A stretch of DNA of 64,000 nt from Arthrobacter sp. ISL-95 (GCF_018613695.1 NZ_JAGGPR010000008.1:273894-337893), one strand, 5' to 3'. Counted from the stretch's first letter, positions 24,062 through 33,916 are shown. Translations and numbers: made by a program. The notes: generated by a model from the letters alone, not told the origin.

Positions 24062-25666
24062 TCACCCGTCCCGCGCATCATCCGTTGGGGTTTGATCGTT
24101 CTGCGTTTCATCAGGCTGTGCCAGTGGCGGCACCACAACTGAATCTCCCAGTACCGAGTGAATGTATGCCGAACGGTCCAACATGATTCCGGCGGAGCCG
24201 TCAGCAACCTTGAACAGCGGGCCCGCGAAGACCGTCAGGGCAACGCCGAACACCACTAGTCCAGCCGTGGACCCCACCATGGTCCGCGGAAGCACTCCCA
24301 CGTTTCCAGGAGTCTTCAGCACGGGGTCCGGATACTCAGCGTCTTCCGGCTTGCGCCAGAACGCCCTGTTCCAGACGCGGGCGATTGCCAGCAGGGTCAG
24401 CAGGCTGGTCACCACGCCACCTACCACAAGCACGATCGCCAGCGGCGTTCCCAACTCCACACCGGCTTGCAACAGCCCCAGTTTTCCCAGGAACCCGGAG
24501 AACGGTGGAATGCCTGCCAAGTTCATTGCGGGAATGAAGAACAGCAAAGCCAACAGCGGTGAAAGCTTCGCCAAGCCACCCAAACGGTCGATGGAGGAGC
24601 TTCCACCACGCCGCTCTATGAGGCCAGTGACCAGGAACAAGCTGGTCTGGACGGTGATGTGGTGGGCCACGTAGAAGACTGCGGCGCCCAGCCCGGCCAC
24701 GGAGCTCATGGCCAGGCCAAACACCATGTAGCCGATATGGCTCACCAACGTAAAGGAGAGGAGACGTTTGATATCGCTCTGGGCGAGGGCACCCAGAATT
24801 CCGACAATCATGGTCAGTAACGCCACCACCATTAGAGGGACGTTGAGGGTGTCACCCGGGAACAGGAGTGTTTCCGTGCGGACCATTGCGTAGACACCCA
24901 CCTTGGTCAGCAAGCCCGCGAACACGGCCGTCACTGGGGCGGGGGCGGTGGGATAAGAGTCCGGAAGCCAGAAGGACAAGGGGAAGACAGCCGCCTTGAT
25001 GCCGAACGCCACCAGCAGCATCACGTGCAGGAGGTTCTGGGTGCCTTGATCCAGTTCCGCCAACTTGATGGCCAGGTCCGCCATGGTGATGGTTCCGGTG
25101 GCCCCGTAGATCATGGCAATCGCAATGAGGAACAGCACCGACGACACCACGGAAACCACCACATATGTGACACCAGCACGGATACGCGGACCCGTTCCGC
25201 CCAGCGTCATCAACACGTAGCTTGCCGTCAGCAGGATCTCGAAACCGACGTAGAGGTTGAAGAGGTCACCGGTGAGGAACGCGTTGGACACACCTGCCAC
25301 CAGGATTAGATACGTGGGGTGGAAGATCGAGACCGGGGCTTCCTGATCGCCGTCGGCCATACCCTGGCCCGTTGCGTAGATCAACACCGCAAGGCTCACC
25401 ACGGTGGAGACCACCAGCATGAGCGAGGAGAACTGGTCCACCACCAGGACCACGCCCCACGGCGGCAGCCATCCACCCAAAGTGACTGAGGTGGTGCCCC
25501 CGTCCCAGACGGAGATCAGGAGCAGGCATTCGAGCAGGAGTGTCGCACTAAGAATGCCAATGCTGACTACCCGCTGGGCGGTGTGGTGGCGGATCAGCAG
25601 GAACGCCAGAGCAGCACCCAGAATTGGCAGAAGGACAGCTAGCGGCGACAGGTTTGCGAGATTCAC
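24062..25666 (-). CDS. mnhD: Mrp Na+/H+ antiporter subunit D
   Basis: The 534-residue protein is a NuoN/NuoM-like proton-translocating subunit with about 14 membrane helices. Seen are FSSLMLVVSTVVSLAV, the ion-path segment VAFGIKAAVFPLSFWLPDSY with its lysine, and SHIGYMVFGLAMSS. MnhD and MnhA form the ion-conducting core. The C-terminal 40 residues are hydrophilic and acidic. It overlaps mnhC by four bases. Confidence 0.93.
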   Translation of the reverse strand: MNLANLSPLAVLLPILGAALAFLLIRHHTAQRVVSIGILSATLLLECLLLISVWDGGTTSVTLGGWLPPWGVVLVVDQFSSLMLVVSTVVSLAVLIYATGQGMADGDQEAPVSIFHPTYLILVAGVSNAFLTGDLFNLYVGFEILLTASYVLMTLGGTGPRIRAGVTYVVVSVVSSVLFLIAIAMIYGATGTITMADLAIKLAELDQGTQNLLHVMLLVAFGIKAAVFPLSFWLPDSYPTAPAPVTAVFAGLLTKVGVYAMVRTETLLFPGDTLNVPLMVVALLTMIVGILGALAQSDIKRLLSFTLVSHIGYMVFGLAMSSVAGLGAAVFYVAHHITVQTSLFLVTGLIERRGGSSSIDRLGGLAKLSPLLALLFFIPAMNLAGIPPFSGFLGKLGLLQAGVELGTPLAIVLVVGGVVTSLLTLLAIARVWNRAFWRKPEDAEYPDPVLKTPGNVGVLPRTMVGSTAGLVVFGVALTVFAGPLFKVADGSAGIMLDRSAYIHSVLGDSVVVPPLAQPDETQNDQTPTDDARDG

Positions 25667-26163
25667 GCGCTGCCTCCTTCCTGGGTTGTTGCCGTGTTGG
25701 GGGTCTCCGTGGCGTCCTGTTTTTCGGGGTTCGCCGGGCCTGCGGGGGTGACCGCGAACTCGGAGGTTTCCAGCGGGACAATGGCATCGTCCTCGGCATC
25801 AAAGCTCGGCGTCTTGGCCACGCGCACGTCTTCGAGGTCATCCTGGATCTCGTCCTGACGGGCCAGGACCCAGGTGCGGTAGATGATGCCCAGCATGAAG
25901 GCCGTCACGGCGAAGGAAATGACGATCGACGTCAGGATTAGTGCCTGCGGGAGCGGATCGTTGTACGTTTCCGGGTTCGTTTCCTTGCTGAACAGCGGAG
26001 CAAGGCCTGCATACCCTCCGGTGCTCAGGATGAGGATGTTGGTGGCATTGGCCAGCAACATCAATCCCAAGAGCACGCGCGTAAGGCTGCGTTCCAGGAT
26101 CAGGTAGATGCCGCAGGCGTACAGCACGCCCATGACGATCAACAGGGTCAGGTTGATGCTCAT
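25663..26163 (-). CDS. mnhC: Mrp Na+/H+ antiporter subunit C
   Basis: The protein is NuoK-like with three membrane segments; GIYLILERSLTRVLLGLMLL and LPQALILTSIVISFAVTAF are typical. At 166 residues it is longer than most MnhC (about 113) because of an acidic, proline-rich C-terminal tail from residue 110. It overlaps both mnhA/B and mnhD by four bases. Confidence 0.92.
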   Translation of the reverse strand: MSINLTLLIVMGVLYACGIYLILERSLTRVLLGLMLLANATNILILSTGGYAGLAPLFSKETNPETYNDPLPQALILTSIVISFAVTAFMLGIIYRTWVLARQDEIQDDLEDVRVAKTPSFDAEDDAIVPLETSEFAVTPAGPANPEKQDATETPNTATTQEGGSA

Positions 26164-29100
26164 GGGTTAACCTTCCCGAGCGCAGCGGACTCGGCGGCCT
26201 CGTGGGCCAGCTCAGGATGTTCGGCGGCATCTTCCTCCGCAAGCGGCGCGCCTTTACCTTCAAAGTGCTCGTCGATTTCAGCACCGAGGCTCCGGAGGAC
26301 GTCGAGCGCCAACCCCACAACGACGATGTACACGCCGATGTCGAAGATCGTGGACGTGACGAACTTGACGTCACCAAAGACCGGTAGCCAGAACTCGATG
26401 ATTGCGCTCTGGAACACCTGCCCCCCGAGGAACAGCGGGACCACACCGGAGGCTGCCGCCGTCGCAAGTCCCGTCCCTAAAAGCGTGCCGGCACTGATGG
26501 TGGCGGCCTCACTCAACTCGAACCGGCCCCCGGCGAGGTAGCGGATGGTGAGGGCGAGTCCGGCGGTGAGACCGCCTGCGAACCCACCGCCCGGCAGGTT
26601 ATGTCCGGCCAGGAGGAGATAGATGGAGAAGACGATCATCGAGTGGAAGATCAGCCTGGTCACCACCTCAAAGATGATGGAGCGTCGCTCCGGCGCAAGC
26701 GTCCGTCCCGCCACCAACCACGCGTCGCGGGTGACATCGGTGAACTTCTTGGCAACGGCCAGCGTGGCGCCGTCGCGCGAATCGCGGTCGACGCCGGTGC
26801 GACGCCCCACGCTGCCTTCCGGCACGGCCTCCGAAGTCTTGATGCGGTCGCCGCGGCTGCGGACGAATATCAGGCTGGCAACGCCTGTGGCCGCAATCGC
26901 CAACACGGAGATCTCGCCGAATGTGTCCCAGGCTCGGATGTCCACGAGGGTCACGTTGACGACGTTCAGACCACCGCCGCCTTCGTAGGCCAATCGGGGG
27001 AAATCAAGCGAAATGGGAGTGGCCACGCGGGCGCCCATGGCGTAGATTGCCACGAAGATCATGGTGATTCCGAACGCCGCCCCGATGATCACGCGGATCA
27101 CCCGGAGTCGGCCGCCGGTCCTGTCCCTAAGCTCTGCGGGCAGGCTGCGCATTGCCAGCACGAACGCCACCAGCACAATGGTTTCCACCAGCATTTGGGT
27201 CAGGGCGAGGTCCGGGGCGCCCTGCAAGGCGAACATCAGTGCGATTCCATAGCCGGTCACGGACACCATCAGAACGGCAAGGAAGCGCTTGTTGGCGCGG
27301 ACGGCGGCCAGCGCACCCACTACGATGCCAGCTCCAGCCACCAACTGCAGGGGGGAGTTCGGGTCGATGAAGTACATACCGTCCGGCAGGGGCTTGTTCG
27401 CCACAATCAACGCCGTCAAAGGGACCGCGAAGGCAACCGTGAGGATCACCGCAAGGTAGAAGTACAGGGAACCACGCTGTGTGCGGCCGGTGACCCAGAC
27501 AGCAACGTCGTCCAGGGCGCCGATGGTGTTCTGGTAGGCCCTGTCGCCATCCACCCAGTCCGGAACCAGGCTTTGCGCCCTCGAAACGAGGTTTCTCCAA
27601 TAAAACATCGCGAAACCGGCCGCGAACGTCAGCGCAGTCAGGCCCAACGCCGGCGTGACACCGTGCCACAGAGCCAGATGTCCGGCGTCGACCGCGTCTG
27701 GACGATCGGCAAACAACGCCGCGTAAGGCTGGATCCATGTGTCTACGGGGGCCGGCCAAAGACCGATACCGATGGTGAGCATGCTCAGGATGGCCGGGGC
27801 GGCAAGGAACGCGGGCTTAATCGGTTTGAAAGGTGTCGGTTCAACACCCGGCTTAACGGCAAACGCGCCCCACATGAAGCGGACGCTGTAGGCGAAGGTG
27901 AGGATGGAACCGATGACCAGCCCAATCAGGATCCAGATGCCCCATGCCGGAGCATGATCTCCGGTGCCGTAGTGGACGAATGCCTCCAAAACCGACTCTT
28001 TGGCCACGAAACCAGCCAGCGGCGGCACGCCGGCCATGGACGCGGCGGCAACGCCGGCAACTACTCCGAGCGCCCGCGAAGAACGGAAAACTCCGGATAA
28101 TTTGCGGATGTCGCGTGTGCCGGATTGGTGGTCGATGATACCCACCACCAGGAACAATGCCGCTTTGAAGAGGCCGTGGGCCAGCAGCAACCCCAGCCCT
28201 GCGAGTGCAGCATCCGGCCGCCCCAGACCCACCACCATGGTGAGGAACCCGAGCTGGCTGACGGTTCCGTAAGCAAGGATGAGCTTGATGTCGGTTTGGC
28301 GAAGCGCACGGTAGCCACCAACCAGCATGGTGGCCAGGCCCAACCCCAGAACCATCGGAAGCCAGAACTCCGACGTCGAAAAGCCCGGAGCAAGGCGCGC
28401 CACAATGTAGATACCGGCTTTGACCATCGCCGCCGCGTGCAAATACGCGCTGACAGGCGTGGGAGCTGCCATAGCGCCCGGCAGCCAGAAATGGAACGGG
28501 ACAAGCGCCGATTTGGTCACCGCGCCAGCCAGAACAAGTACGACGGCGGCAGCCACCGCTCCTTGCATTGGTCCGCTCATGAGCGTCCCGGCTTGGTCCA
28601 AAATCTCTGAAATCCGGTATGTTCCTGCAGCTTGGCCCAAGATGATGAGGCCCACGAGCATGGCCAACCCACCAGCGGTGGTGACCATGAGAGCCTGAAG
28701 CGCCGAACGGCGTGCAGCCAAACGGGTGCGCGCGTATCCGATCAGCAGATAGGACAGGATGGTGGTGAGCTCCCAGAAGATGAACAGCATCAGCAAGTCA
28801 TCGGAGGTCACCAAACCGAACATTGCGCCGGCAAAGGCGAGGAGTTGAGCTCCGAATCCGCCGAGGTCCGCGTCCTTGTTCTTGAAGTAACGGGCGCAAT
28901 AAACCAACACCAAAGATCCAACGCCGAGGATCAGGAGTGACATCACCCAAGCCAAGGGATCCATGCGGAAAGCGAGTTCAAGCTTAAGGGTGGGGATCCA
29001 TGGAAGGATCTCTTCCATGGCTCCACCGGAATATGCAGCCTCGTACTGGAAGAGCAGCCAGATGAAGGCGCCTGCGGGTACCGCCGCGAGGGCGTAGAAC

Positions 29101-29177
29101 GCGTTTCTGCCGAGTTTGCTGAAGATCAAGGGCGCCACAGTTGCCGCTACAAAGGTGATGGCGAGAACTGTGATCAC
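26160..29177 (-). CDS. mnhA: Mrp Na+/H+ antiporter fused subunits A and B
   Basis: The 1005-residue membrane protein begins with a NuoL-like antiporter module (about 1-500), including FWELTTILSYLLIGYARTR and VPFHFWLPGAMAAPTPVSAY. A DUF4040/MnhB-like segment follows (about 590-690, QGAPDLALTQMLVETIVLV), then an MnhB domain (about 830-960, GHNLPGGGFAGGLTAG). The A/B fusion is common in actinobacteria and replaces separate subunits. It is the first gene of the A-C-D-E-F-G operon, which provides sodium export, alkaline pH tolerance and membrane energisation. Confidence 0.93.
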   Translation of the reverse strand: MITVLAITFVAATVAPLIFSKLGRNAFYALAAVPAGAFIWLLFQYEAAYSGGAMEEILPWIPTLKLELAFRMDPLAWVMSLLILGVGSLVLVYCARYFKNKDADLGGFGAQLLAFAGAMFGLVTSDDLLMLFIFWELTTILSYLLIGYARTRLAARRSALQALMVTTAGGLAMLVGLIILGQAAGTYRISEILDQAGTLMSGPMQGAVAAAVVLVLAGAVTKSALVPFHFWLPGAMAAPTPVSAYLHAAAMVKAGIYIVARLAPGFSTSEFWLPMVLGLGLATMLVGGYRALRQTDIKLILAYGTVSQLGFLTMVVGLGRPDAALAGLGLLLAHGLFKAALFLVVGIIDHQSGTRDIRKLSGVFRSSRALGVVAGVAAASMAGVPPLAGFVAKESVLEAFVHYGTGDHAPAWGIWILIGLVIGSILTFAYSVRFMWGAFAVKPGVEPTPFKPIKPAFLAAPAILSMLTIGIGLWPAPVDTWIQPYAALFADRPDAVDAGHLALWHGVTPALGLTALTFAAGFAMFYWRNLVSRAQSLVPDWVDGDRAYQNTIGALDDVAVWVTGRTQRGSLYFYLAVILTVAFAVPLTALIVANKPLPDGMYFIDPNSPLQLVAGAGIVVGALAAVRANKRFLAVLMVSVTGYGIALMFALQGAPDLALTQMLVETIVLVAFVLAMRSLPAELRDRTGGRLRVIRVIIGAAFGITMIFVAIYAMGARVATPISLDFPRLAYEGGGGLNVVNVTLVDIRAWDTFGEISVLAIAATGVASLIFVRSRGDRIKTSEAVPEGSVGRRTGVDRDSRDGATLAVAKKFTDVTRDAWLVAGRTLAPERRSIIFEVVTRLIFHSMIVFSIYLLLAGHNLPGGGFAGGLTAGLALTIRYLAGGRFELSEAATISAGTLLGTGLATAAASGVVPLFLGGQVFQSAIIEFWLPVFGDVKFVTSTIFDIGVYIVVVGLALDVLRSLGAEIDEHFEGKGAPLAEEDAAEHPELAHEAAESAALGKVNP

Positions 29178-29379
29178 TGTTATCTCCGCAAAGTCAGGAA
29201 CATATTGTCAAAAGTTGGAGCAGGCGGTTATTCGTTGGGTTCGGTTTACCCAGTTTATCAAGGCAGACTGACTGTTTTGGGCATCGGACCCCGTCTGCGC
29301 GCATGGCTTAAAGCCGCGTTCTCCACATACCGGTCTGTCATACCCCCACCACCTTCCGCGCCCCTATAGCATTCAAGTT
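29178..29379. other. Divergent intergenic region between the Mrp operon and an MFS gene
   Basis: About 200 bases, relatively AT-rich near 29185-29270. It must carry both divergent promoters. I see no operator or RNA element. Confidence 0.4.
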
Positions 29380-30783
29380 ATGAACGCGGCCGCAGTTCCC
29401 GAAGCCTCCCACCCAACGTCCGAGCTTGCCTCGGGACCCGTGGCCTCCAAAAAGGCGCAAATACTCGCTTGGGCCTCTTGGGACTGGGGCTCGGCGGCCT
29501 TCCAGGCAGTCATGACCACCTTTGTTTTCACCGTCTACTTGACGTCCAATGCCTTCGGCGGGGAGGACGCTGCCTCGGCAGCCCTCGGTGCCGCCCTGGC
29601 TATTGCAGGCCTGGCCATTGCCCTACTAGCTCCCGTCACCGGCCAGCGCTCCGACGCCGGAGGGCGCCGCAAGCTATGGCTTGGCGTCAACACCGCCGCC
29701 ACTGCCGTCCTTACCGCGCTGTGCTTCTTCGTTTTCCCACAGCCCGAATTCCTGCTCCTCGGCGTCTGCCTGATAGCACTCGGCAACGTCTTCTTCGAGT
29801 TTGCAGGCGTGAACTACAACGCCATGCTGGCCCAGATCTCAACCCCAAAGAACATTGGCAGGGTTAGCGGCTTTGGCTGGGCCATGGGGTATCTCGGAGG
29901 AATCGTGGCGCTCCTCCTTGTCCTGCAGCTGTTTGTCCAGCCCTCCTTTGACTGGTTCGGCTCATCCACACAGGACTCCCTTAACATCCGCCTCGTTGCC
30001 ATCTTTTCCGCCCTGTGGTTCTTCATCTTTGCCCTGCCCGTGATGTTCGCCGTTCCGGAAGTATCCGTGAAGAAAGACACGGCGTCCTCAGGTTTCGTGG
30101 GCTCCTACAAACTGCTGTTCCGCCGCATCGGGGCGATCTACAAAACCAGTCCCCACACCATCTACTTCCTACTGTCCAGCGCAATTTTCCGCGACGGCCT
30201 TGCGGCCGTGTTCACCTTCGGCGGCGTCATCGCCGCCGGTACCTTCGGCTTCGAACTCAAGGACGTCATCTTCTTCGCTATCTTCGGCAACGTAGTAGCG
30301 GCTGTCGGTGCCATCTTCGGAGGGTTCCTGGACGACAGGATCGGGCCCAAGTCCGTCATCATCCTCTCCTTGGTTGGCCTCCTGGTCGCCGGCACAGCCA
30401 TCCTGGTTCTCGGCAACGGCGACTACTTCTTCTTCGGAAATGATTGGCCCGGGACCGCCACGTTCTGGGTCTTCGGCCTGTTGCTCTGCTTGTTTGTGGG
30501 ACCGGCCCAATCGTCTTCGCGGGCCTATCTGGCAAGGCTCGCCCCCGCTGGTGAATCCGGAGAACTCTTTGGGCTTTACGCCACAACGGGCCGGGCAGTC
30601 AGCTTCCTCGCCCCCACGCTCTTCACCCTGTGCATCACCATCGCCTCGCCGCTAGTCGCAGAAGGTGAAGCCCAACGCTGGGGCATCCTGGGAATCATGG
30701 TGGTGCTACTTGCAGGCCTCTTGGTGATCCTGCCTGTGAAGCCACCAACCAAGGTGGAAATAGCTGTGGTCCCTGAGCGTTAA
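29380..30783 (+). CDS. MFS transporter, Atg22/UMF1-like
   Basis: The 467-residue protein has about 12 membrane helices and the UMF1/Atg22 signatures ASWDWGSAAFQAVMTTFVF, PVTGQRSDAGGRRKLWLG and GFGWAMGYLGGIVALLL. Bacterial members are putative exporters of unknown substrate; yeast Atg22 releases amino acids from the vacuole. The ATG has no clear ribosome binding site. It is monocistronic or reads into the downstream antiporter pair. Confidence 0.85.
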   Translation: MNAAAVPEASHPTSELASGPVASKKAQILAWASWDWGSAAFQAVMTTFVFTVYLTSNAFGGEDAASAALGAALAIAGLAIALLAPVTGQRSDAGGRRKLWLGVNTAATAVLTALCFFVFPQPEFLLLGVCLIALGNVFFEFAGVNYNAMLAQISTPKNIGRVSGFGWAMGYLGGIVALLLVLQLFVQPSFDWFGSSTQDSLNIRLVAIFSALWFFIFALPVMFAVPEVSVKKDTASSGFVGSYKLLFRRIGAIYKTSPHTIYFLLSSAIFRDGLAAVFTFGGVIAAGTFGFELKDVIFFAIFGNVVAAVGAIFGGFLDDRIGPKSVIILSLVGLLVAGTAILVLGNGDYFFFGNDWPGTATFWVFGLLLCLFVGPAQSSSRAYLARLAPAGESGELFGLYATTGRAVSFLAPTLFTLCITIASPLVAEGEAQRWGILGIMVVLLAGLLVILPVKPPTKVEIAVVPER

Positions 30784-30847
30784 CTACATTGGACTGGCTG
30801 AGCATGAACGCCGTACCAGACCCGTACAACAGAGTTAGGGTGGAGCT

Positions 30848-31330
30848 ATGAACGTGGATGAGACTGAACTCCCGGGCCTCGGGATCCGCAAGGATTTCGT
30901 CACGGCCTCGGGCCGTCGCATCGGTGTGGTGGAACTTCGTGAGGGTGAGACAGAACTTTTCGTGTCCACCTGGGACGATCCTGACACCTGCCAGGCATCC
31001 ATCCCGTTGACAGCCGATGAAGCGTCCACACTGGGGAACCTCCTGGGCGGCCAACACATTGCCATGCGCTTGGCCGAGGAACACCGGGAGATACCGGGCA
31101 TCGTCACTCGCCAGTTCTCCATTACACCTGAATCGCCCTTCGCCAACCAGCCCATGGGGAAGGCACAGATCCGCACACGCAGCGGTGTGTCCATCGTGGC
31201 GATCATGCGCGAAGGCGAGGTGGTCCCGTCGCCGGCTCCCGACGTCGTACTTCACACCGGCGATTTGCTCGTAGCGGTCGGCACGCAGGAAGGTCTTGAC
31301 TCGGCAGCCGACATCCTCCGCAACGGCTGA
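30848..31330 (+). CDS. KhtT-like regulatory subunit with RCK_C domain
   Basis: The 160-residue cytoplasmic protein has a small N-terminal domain and a C-terminal TrkA_C/RCK_C domain (about 75-158) with VSIVAIMREGEVVPSPAPD and LHTGDLLVAVGTQEGL. Such proteins (KhtT, CpaA-like) sense pH or cyclic dinucleotides and gate the paired antiporter. It has GGTGGAG upstream of the ATG and is followed six bases later by the antiporter gene. Confidence 0.87.
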   Translation: MNVDETELPGLGIRKDFVTASGRRIGVVELREGETELFVSTWDDPDTCQASIPLTADEASTLGNLLGGQHIAMRLAEEHREIPGIVTRQFSITPESPFANQPMGKAQIRTRSGVSIVAIMREGEVVPSPAPDVVLHTGDLLVAVGTQEGLDSAADILRNG

Positions 31331-31336
31331 CCGGAA

Positions 31337-32536
31337 ATGGATCCGCTCGCATTAGCCCTCGTTGAACTGGGGGCCGTCGTCTTCTGCCTCGGTCTCCTTG
31401 CTCGACTAGCGGGCCGCATAGGCATGTCCCCCATACCTCTCTACTTGGTGGGGGGCCTGGCTTTCGGAGCCGGCGGGTTCGTCAAGCTCGATGGAATGCA
31501 CGAGTTCGCTCATCTCTCGGGAGAAATCGGCGTCATCCTCCTGCTGCTTATGCTCGGACTGGAATATACGGCCTCGGAGCTCGTCACGGGCCTTCGCCGA
31601 TCATGGCAGGCCGGTGTCATGGATTTTGTCCTCAACTTCCTTCCGGGCGCGGGATTGGCCGTTCTTCTGGGTTGGGGACTAGTGGGTGCAATCGTCATGG
31701 GTGGCGTCACCTACATCTCGTCGTCCGGCATCGCCGCCAAGGTGATTACCGACCTCGGCCGTATCGGTAACCGCGAGACTCCCGTTGTGCTTTCCATCCT
31801 GGTTTTTGAAGACCTCGCCATGGCCATCTACCTCCCCATCCTCACCGCCATCCTTGCCGGTGTGGGGTTCCTGGGCGGACTGCAAACTGTGGGAATTGCC
31901 CTTGCCGTGGTCACGGTGGTGTTGGTCATTGCGCTCAAGCACGGCCACCGAGTCTCGCAAGCGGTGCACAGCGAGAACTCGGAAGTCTTCCTCCTCAATG
32001 TGCTTGGCCTCGCACTACTCGTGGCGGGCATTGCATCCGCCCTCCAAGTGTCGGCCGCAGTTGGGGCCTTCATGTTGGGCATCGCCATCTCCGGCGCGAC
32101 GGCACACAACGCCACCAGGATCCTCGAACCATTGCGGGATCTCTTTGCTGCGATCTTCTTCGTTGCGTTCGGGCTCAACACGGACCCCACGTCCATTCCG
32201 CCGGTCCTTGGATGGGCTCTGGTGCTGGCGGTTGTCACCGCCGCAACCAAAATGCTCACTGGAATATGGGCCGCCAAGCGCGCCGGCATCGCTGTGCCGG
32301 GCCGCTTCCGCGCAGGCGCTGCGTTGATCGCCCGTGGTGAGTTCTCCATTGTCATCGCGGGCCTGGCTGTTGCTTCCGGCGCAGTTCCCGACGAACTCGC
32401 CGCTCTCGCTACCGCCTACGTACTCATCATGGCTATCCTCGGTCCACTTGCATCCCGCTTCGTGGAGCCGGTAGTCAAGGCCATCCGAAAGGCTCCGGGA
32501 GCCGCACCCCGGACGCCTGAGCGCGCCCCCGCGTAG
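31337..32536 (+). CDS. CPA2-family cation/proton antiporter (KhtU-like)
   Basis: The 399-residue protein has about 12 membrane helices. CPA2 signatures are LLLLMLGLEYTASEL, VTYISSSGIAAKVITDLG and the acidic pair LVFEDLAMAIYLPIL. Relatives exchange K+ or Na+ for protons. Pairing with the RCK_C gene directly upstream points to a K+/H+ (KhtTU-type) system. There is no RCK domain in the protein itself; the separate upstream gene supplies it. Confidence 0.88.
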   Translation: MDPLALALVELGAVVFCLGLLARLAGRIGMSPIPLYLVGGLAFGAGGFVKLDGMHEFAHLSGEIGVILLLLMLGLEYTASELVTGLRRSWQAGVMDFVLNFLPGAGLAVLLGWGLVGAIVMGGVTYISSSGIAAKVITDLGRIGNRETPVVLSILVFEDLAMAIYLPILTAILAGVGFLGGLQTVGIALAVVTVVLVIALKHGHRVSQAVHSENSEVFLLNVLGLALLVAGIASALQVSAAVGAFMLGIAISGATAHNATRILEPLRDLFAAIFFVAFGLNTDPTSIPPVLGWALVLAVVTAATKMLTGIWAAKRAGIAVPGRFRAGAALIARGEFSIVIAGLAVASGAVPDELAALATAYVLIMAILGPLASRFVEPVVKAIRKAPGAAPRTPERAPA

Positions 32537-32571
32537 CAAGCCCGCCATCCACCCACAGACGCCACCCCCGC

Positions 32572-32627
32572 CGAGGGGCGAGATCTCAGCCCAAAGACCT
32601 ACCCAAACGGCGAGAGCTAACCCCTCG
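32572..32627. repeat. Palindromic repeat unit 1 (left of DUF559 gene)
   Basis: The unit runs from CGAGGGGCGAGATCTC to GAGAGCTAACCCCTCG. Arms pair as an imperfect palindrome. Unit 2 at 32672 is almost identical. Confidence 0.8.
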
Positions 32628-32671
32628 AGGCCCACCCGCCACGCACACACCACGCCCACACACCACCCCGC

Positions 32672-32728
32672 CGAGGGGCGAGATCTCAACCCAAAGACCT
32701 ACCCAAAGCGCCGACAGCTAACCCCTCG
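32672..32728. repeat. Palindromic repeat unit 2 (contains the DUF559 stop codon)
   Basis: This is the same element as unit 1, 100 bases further on. The TAG stop codon of the minus-strand DUF559 gene (32718-32720) lies inside the right arm, so the gene's last codons come from the repeat. Confidence 0.8.
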
Positions 32729-33659
32729 AGGCCCACCCGCCACGGATAAGGGCTTCCTCGATGCGGCGAACAACGCCGTCGTAGCCTCGCTCCCGGACCT
32801 GCTCCGCCGTGATGACGATCGAGATCCAGCCGTTTGCCGCCAGCAAAGCCTCCCGCCGAATGTCGGACTCCTTCTGCGCGGCGCTGAGGTGATGGCCGCC
32901 GTCGTAATTGATAGCGACTTTGAACTCCGGGAAGGCGAGGTCGGGCCACACCAGCTCGCGGCCGGAGGGGTCGCACACCACGTAACTCAGTATTGGTTCG
33001 GGCAGGAAAGCGCGGCCCATGGCGAGACGCAGCTTGGGCTCAGGTACTGAATCTGACCCAATCCGTGCCAATTCCAATGCTTCGCGGGCCTTCCGAATAC
33101 CTCTTGTGCCGACGTGTCGTTCAACTTGAGCTCTCAAATCCTCCAGCGAGCAAAGGGGAGTCCGATTGTGTCCGAAGCTCCTGGTCTGGCTACAGATGAA
33201 ATGGTCCGCGGCCGCGACCAGATCGTCGAATGGCAGCACTGCGGCAAGATCAAGCCAAGTCCTCGCGGCGCTGGTTACCGGAATGCCATCAACGGAGCCG
33301 ACGTCTGCCGAAGTGAGAATCATCCGGTGCCCGCGGACTCCCCGGCGTTGTGGTCGAAAGGTTCCGTCCATACGAGTCAGATGTACTAAGAAATCCTGCT
33401 GCGCATCCCAAGGCAATGGACATCCCCACAGGATCGCGGCCGTCTCGCGGCAACAAACAGTCCCTTCGCTTATATGCGCGAGGAGTCGGGCCGTGTGTGC
33501 AGGGTCCTGTTCCCGACCCCAAGGTACCCGGATTCCCCTGCTGGCGACGTGAAGGTCGCTGTTCCATGCCCGATGGTCTGGCAGACCCGCGGCACGTTGC
33601 TCTGCAAGCGAAAATGATCGGCCGTCGAGCTCGATCGGAAGCGGTGAAGGAATCCTCAT
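32718..33659 (-). CDS. DUF559 endonuclease-like protein with AbiEi-like N-terminal part
   Basis: The 313-residue protein ends in a DUF559/very-short-patch-repair-like domain. Visible features are ELVWPDLAFPEFKVAINYDGG, with the D...E-K arrangement of PD-(D/E)xK-like nucleases, then REALLAANGWISIVITAEQV. The N-terminal part (about 1-170) resembles AbiEi-type proteins, with GVRGHRMILTSADV and TSAARTWLDLAAVLP. Such proteins are frequent single genes in actinobacteria; role unknown, defence or DNA repair proposed. I chose ATG at 33657-33659; a GTG at 33704 is possible. Four repeat units bracket the gene. Confidence 0.78.
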   Translation of the reverse strand: MRIPSPLPIELDGRSFSLAEQRAAGLPDHRAWNSDLHVASRGIRVPWGREQDPAHTARLLAHISEGTVCCRETAAILWGCPLPWDAQQDFLVHLTRMDGTFRPQRRGVRGHRMILTSADVGSVDGIPVTSAARTWLDLAAVLPFDDLVAAADHFICSQTRSFGHNRTPLCSLEDLRAQVERHVGTRGIRKAREALELARIGSDSVPEPKLRLAMGRAFLPEPILSYVVCDPSGRELVWPDLAFPEFKVAINYDGGHHLSAAQKESDIRREALLAANGWISIVITAEQVRERGYDGVVRRIEEALIRGGWASRG

Positions 33660-33739
33660 CAGCCATTGTTGGCATGGCTGAGAATGGCTCGAGAGGTTAC
33701 CCACAGTGTGGAGGACTAGTGGGGACCATCCGCGCCCAT

Positions 33740-33796
33740 CGAGGGGCGGGATCTCAACCCAAAGAAACCCCCAAAGTGCCGAGAACTAACCCCTCG
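33740..33796. repeat. Palindromic repeat unit 3 (right of DUF559 gene)
   Basis: Same family as units 1 and 2 and in the same orientation, from CGAGGGGCGGGATCTC to GAGAACTAACCCCTCG, with a slightly different centre (AAAGAAACCCCCAAAG). Confidence 0.8.
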
Positions 33797-33832
33797 ACAC
33801 CAAGCACCCAACCGAATCACAACCAACCCCCT

Positions 33833-33889
33833 CGAGGGGCGGGATCTCAACCCAAAGAAACCCCCAAAGTGCCGAGAGCTAACTCCTCG
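33833..33889. repeat. Palindromic repeat unit 4
   Basis: Near-identical to unit 3. It ends GAGAGCTAACTCCTCG, a few bases before the end of the dcd gene. Confidence 0.8.
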
Positions 33890-33916
33890 GCAACAAGGCA
33901 ACCAAGGGAGAAGACG

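Noticed and set aside
26601-28100. 499-residue plus-strand ORF inside mnhA
   Set aside because: It is antisense to a clear Mrp protein and has a His/Gln/Arg-rich composition typical of shadow frames in high-GC DNA.
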